From JACJYE01 sp964432875 (lineage in GTDB: Bacteria > Bacteroidota > Bacteroidia > Chitinophagales > Saprospiraceae), in contig CAYSPJ010000028.1 of assembly GCA_964432875.1 (NCBI GenBank), positions 1-46,709 on the forward strand: a DNA stretch of 46,709 nucleotides, in the 5' to 3' direction. This document shows positions 34,591-42,135 of this stretch, one piece after another. The position numbers were made by a program, and so were the translations under genes. The notes under the pieces are model-generated. The model was not told the DNA's origin. It saw only the letters and a program-made list of their open reading frames with translations, and did no database searches. Within the stretch, counting starts at the first letter, position 1. Every line of letters begins with the position of its first letter.

Positions 34591-37500
34591 TTGAAAACGA
34601 GCGCTGAAAAATCTTCGATCACGACCTCTAAGCCTGTAACGGAAGTGCAGGCAAATGGGAAGCCTTTCTTTCCGAGAGGTGGCAGCGGAGATTTTTTTCC
34701 CCCTGCAATACAGGCTAAGCTCCATATCGGGAAAGCGGGCGACCACTATGAGCGGGAAGCTGACAGCATGGCAGAAATGGTGGTGAACGGCACCGAGTCA
34801 GCTCAAGTGGTACAGCGAGGCGAGGCAGCAAAGAAAACCCAGCGCCAGCCCTTAGCCGAGATTGTGACGCCCTTTATCCAACGGCAGATAAAGGAAGAAG
34901 AACCCGTGCAAATGGCCCAAGAGGAGGAAGCCGTGCAGCCCCAATCCTTGCAGCGGCAGGCTGAGGAGGAAGAAGAACCCGTGCAAATGGCCCAAGAGGA
35001 GGAAGCCGTGCAGCCCCAATCCTTGCAGCGGCAGGCCGAGGAAGAAGAACCCGTGCAAATGGCCCAAGAGGAGGAAGCCGTGCAAGCCAAATTTAACGGC
35101 CTTATGCGGAGAAATAGCCTCCCTTTAGTAAGCCGGCTGCGGAGCGGAGCAGGGCAGGGGAGTGTACTTCCCGACGGTATCAGGGCCGAGATGGAGCAGG
35201 GGTTTGGCGCTGATTTCGGCAATGTACGCATCCATACTGGCGCGCTGGCGGTAGGCATGAATGAAGACCTTCACGCACAGGCATTCGCGCACGGTAGAGA
35301 CATCTATTTCAACACCGGAAAATACAATCCTGCAACCCCCGCAGGCAAAATGCTCCTGGCTCACGAACTGACCCATACCATCCAGCAAGGAGCAACCCGT
35401 CCTTTGGAGTCGGCTGAACAGGCACAACAGCCCAACGAAGGTACTACTGCCAACGAATTGACTGGCAGCACAACACCCGTTGCCATACCCACGACCGACC
35501 CTTTCCCCGTCGGCCCAGCCGAAGACGCCGACGCCTTGGCTGACGTTGTACCGGAAGCCGACCAGCAAAACCCAGAAGCCGCCCCGGAGGAAGCGGCTGA
35601 ACCCACGACGCCGCGCAGCCCCGAGGACGACCCTAACTTCCAAGCCGTGGCACAAAACGCCGCCGCCGTAGCCGACCACCAACAACGACATAATCCGCCG
35701 CAAGCAGAGGCTGCATCCGCTCAAGCCGCAGCACCAGTAGCAAGCAACGAGGTAATGGGCGCAGCCCAAGCCAATCAGGTGGACGCCATGGATGAGCAAG
35801 AGCCGGGTGAATTTGATGCCGAAGGTTTTAAAACCCGGCTTATGGAGCGCATCGAGTCCATGCAGTTACCGGCTAATCAGGAACAAGCCGCCAACTTTGA
35901 CGAAAACAATAACATTGGAGAGATAAATCAGGCGGCCAATCAGGATGTGAGCGTAGTACAACAAAATGCTGCCGCCCCCATTGATACGGTTTCACAAGCC
36001 GAACCCGATACCGGAGCCGTTGCCGAAAGAGAGGTGACTCCATTGCCCTCGCCGGATATAGGCTCCACCCCCGGCTCAATAGCAGCCGACTCTGCCATGC
36101 CGCCGCCCCGTCCGGAATCGGAAGTCTCACAACCCCTGCAGGAGAACATGGCGCAGGTAGATAATGCCATGGCTGAAAATGAGGTGACAGACGAGATGCT
36201 CGCCAACTCCAACGAGCCGACCTTTGTAGGAGCCTTGGAGCAAACCAATCAGGCCCGCGATAATACGGTATCCGCGCCAGATCAACTCCGCGCAGAGGAA
36301 GGCGCGACCTTGTCATCTGCACAGCAAGGCGCCGAGCAGCAAAGCAACCAGCAGTTGCAAAACATGCAAAACGACCGCGTAGCCACTTTGGGCATGATGG
36401 CGGGACAGCAAAACGAAACTGCCTCACAGGATTCTACCGAACGGCAGCGCATATCCGCCGAAATTGATGCGATTTACAACAGAACCCAAACCGACGTAGA
36501 GCAGATACTAGAAAACCTCGAAACGCAGGTATCCGAGAAGTTTACTGCAGCGGCCAACCGCGCCAAAGACGCTTTCGAGAACTATGTGGACTTAAAAATG
36601 AGCGCTTACAAAAGCCGTAGGTACAGCGGGCTTATCGGTGCCGGGCGATGGGTGAAAGACAAGTTTTTGGGGCTGCCCGATGAAGTGAACCAGTTCTTCG
36701 TGGACGGTCGCGAACTCTATATCAACCAAATGGATCGTGAACTGACGACCATTGCCCAGTATGTTGCCGAGCAGCTTACCGCCGCTAAAAACCGCATCGC
36801 TGAAGGGCGTCAGGAAGTAGCTGATTATGTGGCCGCGCTGCCTGAGAGCTTGCAATCCATTGGACGGGAAGCTGCCGAGGCCATTCAAAGTCAATTTGAC
36901 TCGTTGCAAGATGATGTAAACGCTAAGCAAGACGAGCTCATCGACTCACTGGCACAACAATACACGGAAGCACTACAGGAGGTGGATGCCCGCATCGAGG
37001 AAATGAAAGCTGCAAACCGTGGGCTGGTGGATATGGCGCTGGATGCTATTAACGGAGTCATTGAAACCATCAAAAAGCTGCGCCAACTGATTGCCGACCT
37101 GCTATCAGCCATACAGTCCCTGATTGGCGTCATTATGGCTGACCCCATAGGCTTCATGCGCACGCTCTTCGCGGGTATTAAGCAGGGTATTGAAAACTTC
37201 AAGGCCAACGTAGAGAAACATTTGGTGGCCGGGCTATTCACTTGGCTAACGGGAGCGCTGGGGCCGATGGGCATCCAGGTGCCGGACAATCTCTTTAGCC
37301 TGCCGGGCATCTTCAATCTTATCATGCAGGTGCTGGGCTTGGGCTGGGATTTCATCCGCCGAAAGATGCTGATGGTGCTTCCAGAGCCCGCCGTACGGGC
37401 GATAGAGACCTCCATGGAGGTGTTTAAAATTATCCGTGAAAGAGGGCTGGATGGGCTTTGGGAGTTTGTCAAAGACAAGTTTACCGACCTGAAGGAAACG

Positions 37501-39003
37501 GTCATTGACGCCATCCAGAATATGTTGATCACCCAGGTGATACAGGCGGGCATTAAGTGGCTATTGAGCCTGCTCATCCCCGGCGCGGGCTTTATCAAGG
37601 CCATAATGGCCATCAAGGACGTCATTGTGTTCTTTGTAGAGTCGGCCATTATGCTCATTCCGGCGCTCATCGAAGGTATCAGGGCTGCTGCCGCCAAGAA
37701 TTTTGGAGGTATCGCCAAGGCCATCGAAGATGGTATCGCCCGGCTCATCCCGCTCATCATCAGCCTACTGGCCCGCCTCATCGGTATCAGCGGCTTAGCT
37801 AAAAAGGTCCAAGCCATCATCACCAAGATCAGAAAGCGCATTGACAAGGAGGTGACGAAATTGATTGCGAAGGCGAAGAATTGGGTGAAGAGGGTGTGGG
37901 GGAAGGCGAAAAAAGGGATGAAGGGGGTCAAGGAGAAAATAGTCAATTGGTGGAATGCGAGGAAACCATTTAAAAATGCAGATAACGAAAGCCATACCAT
38001 TTTCTTTGAGGGAGAGGGCAGTAGTGCTAAAATGATGATCGCCTCGAAAAAGAGCGCAATAGAAAAATATTTGGACGACTACCACGATAAGAGCAGCAGC
38101 GATTACATAACGGCCAAGACTGTTTTATCGGAAGAAAAGAAAATTATTTTCTCACCTGCAACCAAGGGGCCAAAAGCAAGTGCTAAGCGTGAAGAAGTAC
38201 TGCGCTCCCTGACTAGGATAAGCGGGGCATTTGCCAAGCTGGGAGCAGCCAAATTGAAGGCAGAAGATTATCCAAAGACTACTGCACCTGTCTATTCAGG
38301 GCCTCCTCCAAGAAAGAATAAAGTTGAATATGTAGTTGGGACAGCCAAAGGTGGGACGCAACCATCAAAAGGAAGAGCTACCGGTACGACAGGGTGGGCT
38401 GAAGTTTTTGATGCTGGTTTGACCAAGGCCTCTGATAGATGGGTCCAGATGCATGTGGTGACAGAAAAGTTAGGAGGTAAGGGGATTTCAAGTAATTTGG
38501 TTTCCGCACCTAATAGTGTTAATTCAGGTTATTTTAGGACATTTGAGCACGCTGTCGTCGCTCTTGCCAAGAGTAAATCAGGAGGTATAAAAAATGTGGT
38601 TTGGTTTGAAACTTCAGTGGATTATTATGATTCAAAATTTGCAAAGCAAATCTCTGGCAAAGCAGGGCTATACCTGTTTAAAGGTAAAAAAGGAGGGAAG
38701 GCCGAATGGTTGAAAAATAGCACCCCTGCTTTAGAGGCTCAGTCGCCTATACCCAAGCCTAAGCTGCATATTGAAAAAAAAGCGAGCTTAAACCTTAGTT
38801 CAGGCAAAGATTTGAGGAAAATAATTAAAGATGCAAAATTTGTAGAGCTCATTAAGACAAATCGATTCTATACCTCAGTAAATAATTTCGAAAGTAAAAT
38901 GAAAATAGCTTTGGCTGATCACTATACTCCACTCGTTATCAGTAAAAAGATAAATTCAGTCAAAGATAAGATGCCCGATAAAATAGTTTTAAATAATCCT
39001 TGA
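34591..39003 (+). CDS. DUF4157 'eCIS core' payload with C-terminal nuclease-like toxin domain
   Basis: 1470 residues from TTG (the first in-frame ATG is ~60 residues later). Order: IQAKLHIGKAGDHYEREADSMAEMV at ~54; a triple EEEPVQMAQEEEAVQ repeat at ~102-165; DUF4157 core with HELTH at 258-262; a Gln/Ala/Pro-rich linker to ~640; a coiled region to ~830; hydrophobic helices at ~830-870, ~987-1030 and ~1050-1070; a Lys-rich segment to ~1128; the pre-toxin motif NESHTIFFEGEGSSAK at ~1131; and the toxin from ~1240. The motif WVQMHVVTEKLGG...SSNLVSAPNSVNSGYF...FEH resembles NS/HNH-like nucleases, with H1288, N1302, N1311 and E1319 as candidate catalytic residues. DUF4157 proteins are known eCIS cargo. 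From ~1130 onward the gene is strikingly AT-rich compared with the first 1100 codons, a sign of a swapped-in tip. Confidence 0.8.
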   Translation: MKTSAEKSSITTSKPVTEVQANGKPFFPRGGSGDFFPPAIQAKLHIGKAGDHYEREADSMAEMVVNGTESAQVVQRGEAAKKTQRQPLAEIVTPFIQRQIKEEEPVQMAQEEEAVQPQSLQRQAEEEEEPVQMAQEEEAVQPQSLQRQAEEEEPVQMAQEEEAVQAKFNGLMRRNSLPLVSRLRSGAGQGSVLPDGIRAEMEQGFGADFGNVRIHTGALAVGMNEDLHAQAFAHGRDIYFNTGKYNPATPAGKMLLAHELTHTIQQGATRPLESAEQAQQPNEGTTANELTGSTTPVAIPTTDPFPVGPAEDADALADVVPEADQQNPEAAPEEAAEPTTPRSPEDDPNFQAVAQNAAAVADHQQRHNPPQAEAASAQAAAPVASNEVMGAAQANQVDAMDEQEPGEFDAEGFKTRLMERIESMQLPANQEQAANFDENNNIGEINQAANQDVSVVQQNAAAPIDTVSQAEPDTGAVAEREVTPLPSPDIGSTPGSIAADSAMPPPRPESEVSQPLQENMAQVDNAMAENEVTDEMLANSNEPTFVGALEQTNQARDNTVSAPDQLRAEEGATLSSAQQGAEQQSNQQLQNMQNDRVATLGMMAGQQNETASQDSTERQRISAEIDAIYNRTQTDVEQILENLETQVSEKFTAAANRAKDAFENYVDLKMSAYKSRRYSGLIGAGRWVKDKFLGLPDEVNQFFVDGRELYINQMDRELTTIAQYVAEQLTAAKNRIAEGRQEVADYVAALPESLQSIGREAAEAIQSQFDSLQDDVNAKQDELIDSLAQQYTEALQEVDARIEEMKAANRGLVDMALDAINGVIETIKKLRQLIADLLSAIQSLIGVIMADPIGFMRTLFAGIKQGIENFKANVEKHLVAGLFTWLTGALGPMGIQVPDNLFSLPGIFNLIMQVLGLGWDFIRRKMLMVLPEPAVRAIETSMEVFKIIRERGLDGLWEFVKDKFTDLKETVIDAIQNMLITQVIQAGIKWLLSLLIPGAGFIKAIMAIKDVIVFFVESAIMLIPALIEGIRAAAAKNFGGIAKAIEDGIARLIPLIISLLARLIGISGLAKKVQAIITKIRKRIDKEVTKLIAKAKNWVKRVWGKAKKGMKGVKEKIVNWWNARKPFKNADNESHTIFFEGEGSSAKMMIASKKSAIEKYLDDYHDKSSSDYITAKTVLSEEKKIIFSPATKGPKASAKREEVLRSLTRISGAFAKLGAAKLKAEDYPKTTAPVYSGPPPRKNKVEYVVGTAKGGTQPSKGRATGTTGWAEVFDAGLTKASDRWVQMHVVTEKLGGKGISSNLVSAPNSVNSGYFRTFEHAVVALAKSKSGGIKNVVWFETSVDYYDSKFAKQISGKAGLYLFKGKKGGKAEWLKNSTPALEAQSPIPKPKLHIEKKASLNLSSGKDLRKIIKDAKFVELIKTNRFYTSVNNFESKMKIALADHYTPLVISKKINSVKDKMPDKIVLNNP
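34894..35085 (+). repeat. Three tandem repeats in the payload gene (75, 72 and ~45 bp)
   Basis: Units start at 34894, 34969 and 35041 and encode EEEPVQMAQEEEAVQ, with PQSLQRQAE in the first two. DNA identity between units is near complete, which marks recent duplication. Similar acidic 'VQ' repeats are common before the DUF4157 core and are likely flexible. Confidence 0.9.
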
Positions 39004-39010
39004 TCTTACT

Positions 39011-39664
39011 ATGCCTAACTCGTCAACAATCAATTTCCGAGAGCTTGCTAAATCAAAGATAGCAGCGCTTAAATCTACACCTGGGTTTGAAATTTATGAT
39101 TACAAAACCCCCAAAGGGATAAGTCAAGCAAATATTGAAAAAATGGAAAAAATAATGCAATGCCTGATCCCCGAAGAATTAATACAATTTTATTCCTCGA
39201 TGAATGGGTGTTCATTGAATTGGAGTTGCGAAATCGGGAAAATCAATTTATACGGATTTTGGAGCATTTGGCCTCTTGAATGGGTTTTTTTTGGATGGGG
39301 AGGCAGGATATCCTCCTCAGCTTATAAGGACCCTTTTGAAGATGTTTTGTGGAACGATTACTATGAAGAAAAAGAGATATTAGAGCTAAAAAAACATAAG
39401 CTGATTGAACCAATTGAAAGTGAAAACGCGCATATTACATTTAAGTTAGAAACAAATAAGGTCGTGATGTATTTTGTGGATGATGGAAAATGCAAACCAT
39501 TGCCAATCGATTTCATTACTTATATTCATTTGATTATTGAATCCCTGGGAGTAAGTGAAATCAGAAATCAGATCAGGAAAGCAAAATTCATGAAAAACCC
39601 ATTGGCTTATAGGGATTTAAAAATTGTTGATTCATTGATTAAAATGGATATGTCTTTTTTATAA
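39011..39664 (+). CDS. SUKH (SMI1/KNR4)-like protein, candidate immunity to the payload toxin
   Basis: 217 residues, starting 7 bases after the payload stop. The segment ISQANIEKMEKIMQCLIPEELIQFYSSMNGCSLNW followed by GKINLYGFWSI and PLEWVF has the form of the SUKH superfamily: a helix with an (L/I)PxELxxFYxxxNG motif, then a GxIxL strand and a short loop. SUKH proteins are common immunity proteins next to polymorphic toxins. The gene shares the low GC of the toxin domain (e.g. 22 of 60 bases G/C at 39181-39240), so toxin and immunity travelled together. No signal peptide, so it acts in the cytoplasm, consistent with a nuclease target. The fit is by motif order only. Confidence 0.6.
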   Translation: MPNSSTINFRELAKSKIAALKSTPGFEIYDYKTPKGISQANIEKMEKIMQCLIPEELIQFYSSMNGCSLNWSCEIGKINLYGFWSIWPLEWVFFGWGGRISSSAYKDPFEDVLWNDYYEEKEILELKKHKLIEPIESENAHITFKLETNKVVMYFVDDGKCKPLPIDFITYIHLIIESLGVSEIRNQIRKAKFMKNPLAYRDLKIVDSLIKMDMSFL

Positions 39665-39680
39665 TATAATCCTGCCAAAT

Positions 39681-39971
39681 ATGAGTGATTATAGCAGCTA
39701 TCCCGAGTGCCAGCAACAGCGCATCCGGGATGCCATCAACAACTTACTTGCCCCGCATGAACAGGGGCATGTGGCGGCTTTTGAAACCTATAACGGCTCG
39801 GTAGATACTCCCATCGCCATCACGGGCTGCCGCAACAGGCTATCCGCTATGGCTACCGAACGTGCTGGTGTAGCTCACCGTGCTGTCGAAGAAATCAGGC
39901 GCAGAAGTGCTCAGGATAAAAGTGACGCGCTCGATCCTTTTGTGGTAAACGTCGATTTGGACTGCGCCTGA
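39681..39971 (+). CDS. Orphan C-terminal module with HEQGH motif, displaced payload tip
   Basis: 96 residues. HEQGH at 26-30 is an HExxH zinc-binding form, in the context NNLLAPHEQGHVAAFETYNGSVDTPIAITGCRNRL, ending SDALDPFVVNVDLDC. The same layout (a PHEQxH helix, TYNG, a Cys and DALDPF...VDLDC) is, to my knowledge, the usual C-terminal domain of DUF4157 proteins; I cannot run the search that would prove this. GC returns to the local high level here (34 of 60 at 39781-39840), unlike the toxin and immunity genes before it. It overlaps the ATPase gene by one base (TGATG), as the payload's own end would. I take it as the original C-terminus cut off by an inserted toxin/immunity cassette. Whether it is still made as a separate protein is unknown. 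Confidence 0.55.
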   Translation: MSDYSSYPECQQQRIRDAINNLLAPHEQGHVAAFETYNGSVDTPIAITGCRNRLSAMATERAGVAHRAVEEIRRRSAQDKSDALDPFVVNVDLDCA

Positions 39972-41338
39972 TGAGAGAGGGACAGACAACAACAGCAGCG
40001 CTTTCTTCCAATGCGGCCAACCTTCAATTTGCGCTCGACTACCTGCAGAAAGTGCTTATGGCACGCCTGCATAGTCATTTCAGTGAAAATAACAATGAGG
40101 AGGAAGTGATTGAACTGCCCGCCCTTGGCTTCTATAATGACTCTTCAGCCTTTGCCCATTTTATCGAAACCTGCCAGCCAGGTTTTGAGGAATATATCGT
40201 TCTATTACTTGCACTCGTCCCCCATATTGAACCCGGCCTTTTCAAGCTTGCCGCTGTCAGCTACCTCCCCGACGGCGGCGATTTCCCCGAATTCGGCGGC
40301 GTCAAGGGCAAAAACCACCGCGACATCCTGCCCACCGGTGAAACCGCCCAATTCATACTGGCTGGCGATGACCTGGAAAAACGCCTTGAAGTGCAGCGCC
40401 TCTTCAGCACCGACCATTGGTTTTACCAAAAAAGCATCCTTCAGCTTGAAGCCATGCCCGCTGGAGAACCCGCTATGAGCGGGCGCATCATCCTCGACCC
40501 TGAGATCGTCGAACTGCTAACCCTAGGCGAGGTGAGCAAGCCGCGCTTCAGCGCTGAATTCCCCGCCGAGTATATCCATACCGAGATGGAGTGGGGCGAT
40601 TTGGTGCTCCACCCCAACACGCTTCGTCAAATCCATGAAATAGAACATTGGATTAACCATAATGATACGGTGATGCATGACTGGGGCATGCATCGAAAAC
40701 TTAAACCAGGTTATCGGGCCCTGTTTTACGGCCCACCGGGTACCGGCAAAACCCTTACGGCTTCTCTCTTGGGGAAATATACCAGTAAAGATGTGTTCCG
40801 CATTGACCTGTCGAGGGTCATCTCCAAGTACATCGGAGAGACGGAGAAAAACCTTGCCAGGCTTTTCGACAAAGCCGAAAACAAAGACTGGATACTCTTC
40901 TTTGACGAGGCCGATGCCCTTTTCGGCAAGCGTACCGACATCCGTGATGCTCATGACAAATACGCCAATCAGGAAGTCGCCTATTTATTGCAGCGGGTGG
41001 AAGGATACAACGGCTTGGTCATTTTGGCCACCAACCAACGCGCCAACGTGGACGACGCATTCAGCCGCCGGTTCCAGTCCATCATCCATTTCCCCATGCC
41101 CCGCGTGCAGGAGCGTCTGGCACTTTGGCAGAAAGCCTTTCCCCCGCAGGTGGCTGTTGCCGAGAGTGTGGATTGGAATGCAGTCGCCGCCCGTTTCGAG
41201 CTTACCGGCGCCGGCATCATGAATGTTGTCCAATACTGTCTTGTCGGCGCCCTGGCCGACGGTACGCGACAAGTTAGCGAACAATCTATCGAGCAAGCTG
41301 TTTTGAGGGAATATAATAAGGAAGGGAAAATTGTGTAA
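39971..41338 (+). CDS. eCIS AAA+ ATPase (Afp15-like)
   Basis: 455 residues. N-terminal ~220 residues are an eCIS-specific domain. The AAA+ module follows: Walker A GPPGTGKT at 254-261, KYIGETEKNLARLFD (pore-loop/helix region ~290), Walker B ILFFDEAD with D312-E313, sensor 1 ATNQ ~347, and the arginine-finger segment AFSRRFQSI ~362. It is the partner seen last in nearly all eCIS clusters, where Afp15-type ATPases help assembly, perhaps loading or placing sheath or payload. The Walker residues are intact, so it should be an active ATPase. It overlaps the orphan module gene by one base and ends the operon. Confidence 0.9.
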   Translation: MREGQTTTAALSSNAANLQFALDYLQKVLMARLHSHFSENNNEEEVIELPALGFYNDSSAFAHFIETCQPGFEEYIVLLLALVPHIEPGLFKLAAVSYLPDGGDFPEFGGVKGKNHRDILPTGETAQFILAGDDLEKRLEVQRLFSTDHWFYQKSILQLEAMPAGEPAMSGRIILDPEIVELLTLGEVSKPRFSAEFPAEYIHTEMEWGDLVLHPNTLRQIHEIEHWINHNDTVMHDWGMHRKLKPGYRALFYGPPGTGKTLTASLLGKYTSKDVFRIDLSRVISKYIGETEKNLARLFDKAENKDWILFFDEADALFGKRTDIRDAHDKYANQEVAYLLQRVEGYNGLVILATNQRANVDDAFSRRFQSIIHFPMPRVQERLALWQKAFPPQVAVAESVDWNAVAARFELTGAGIMNVVQYCLVGALADGTRQVSEQSIEQAVLREYNKEGKIV

Positions 41339-41346
41339 TGCCGTAG

Positions 41347-41493
41347 ATGTCGTCTTTTATTAATCCGCGGTTTGAAAAAATAAAAGCCACCGCCGTGTTC
41401 GAGGCGTTGGAGAAGGCTGACTTTTCTTACGGCTTCACCCTGGAGATACCAGAGGGCATACCGCTGCGGGCGTGCTACCGGACGGCAAAATAG
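41347..41493 (+). CDS. Small unknown ORF at the end of the eCIS operon
   Basis: 48 residues (MSSFINPRFEKIKATAVFEALEKADFSYGFTLEIPEG...), 8 bases after the ATPase stop and ahead of the terminator at 41520-41551. No family is recognised. It could be a short real protein, or the head of a truncated gene, since the sequence starts like a normal protein and stops abruptly at TAG. Confidence 0.3.
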   Translation: MSSFINPRFEKIKATAVFEALEKADFSYGFTLEIPEGIPLRACYRTAK

Positions 41494-41519
41494 TACCGCA
41501 AAACTTGGCCATAAACATC

Positions 41520-41551
41520 AAGTGCCGGGCGCTATCAAGCACCCGGCACTT
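41520..41551. terminator. Bidirectional terminator hairpin between eCIS and ndk
   Basis: AAGTGCCGGG (41520-41529) pairs perfectly with CCCGGCACTT (41542-41551) over a 12-nt loop. The right arm runs into TTTC and the left arm is preceded by AACATCA, so it can serve convergent transcription from both sides. Confidence 0.75.
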
Positions 41552-41578
41552 TCATTAGCGCTACACGGATGTAGCCGC

Positions 41579-41998
41579 CTAGAACATCTCGGTAGCAGCG
41601 AAGTGGAAGCTGCCTTCGCGCAGGGCGTTCTCATCGGAGTCAGCGCCGTGGACGGCATTTTCGCCGATGCTCTTGGCAAAGAGGGCGCGGATAGTGCCGG
41701 GGGCAGCCTTAGCCGGGTCGGTAGCGCCGATGAGGGTGCGGAAGTCTTCCACCGCATTATCTTTTTCCAGGATAGCGGCTACGATGGGGCCGGAGGACAT
41801 GAAGTCCACCAACTCTCCGTAGAAGGGGCGCTCCTTATGCACTTCGTAAAACTCGCCGGCTTTTTCCGGGGAGAGCTTGGTCAGTTTCATCGCTACGATG
41901 CGGAAGCCCGCCTCGTTGATCTTGGCGAGGATGCCGCCGATGTGGCCCGCTTTAACGGCATCGGGCTTGATCATGGTAAAAGTCTTGTTTCCAGCCAT
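41579..41998 (-). CDS. ndk: Nucleoside diphosphate kinase
   Basis: 139 residues, normal length. It begins TFTMIKPDAVKAGHIGGIL, has the ERPFYGELVDFMSSGP block, and the active-site NAVHGAD with H117 as the phospho-histidine, ending EGSFHFAATEMF. It transfers the terminal phosphate of ATP to other NDPs in the cytoplasm, keeping NTP pools balanced. It is encoded alone on the minus strand, convergent with the eCIS operon (shared terminator at 41520-41551) and divergent from the DHH gene. The -7 element at 42038-42045 lies ~40 bases upstream of its ATG. It shows no oddities. Confidence 0.97.
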   Translation of the reverse strand: MAGNKTFTMIKPDAVKAGHIGGILAKINEAGFRIVAMKLTKLSPEKAGEFYEVHKERPFYGELVDFMSSGPIVAAILEKDNAVEDFRTLIGATDPAKAAPGTIRALFAKSIGENAVHGADSDENALREGSFHFAATEMF

Positions 41999-42037
41999 TG
42001 TGAAATTATTTTAGCTATGTGTTTTCAAAAAGAGCCG

Positions 42038-42045
42038 CAAAAGTA
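42038..42045 (-). promoter_or_regulatory. TAnnTTTG -7 element of ndk
   Basis: On the minus strand TACTTTTG, an exact consensus -7 box, 39 bases before the ndk ATG. I see no clear TTTG -33 box at the right spacing, so strength is uncertain. Confidence 0.4.
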
Positions 42046-42135
42046 AGCAAAGCGCATTAACTGAATAAGAGTGTGGGGTATTATTTTGGTAAAGTCTGGT
42101 TTTTTTCCCATTTTCGCCCCCTGATTCTGAATGAC

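Noticed and set aside
36891..38000. Minus-strand open frame of 369 residues within the payload gene
   Set aside because: It is the antisense reading of a Gly/Ala/Leu-rich coding region, full of Ser, Met and Ile, with no family resemblance. The plus-strand gene is clear.
12892..41338. Prophage or phage remnant
   Set aside because: No capsid, portal, terminase, integrase or lysis genes; the cap, AAA+ ATPase and DUF4157 genes mark it as eCIS.
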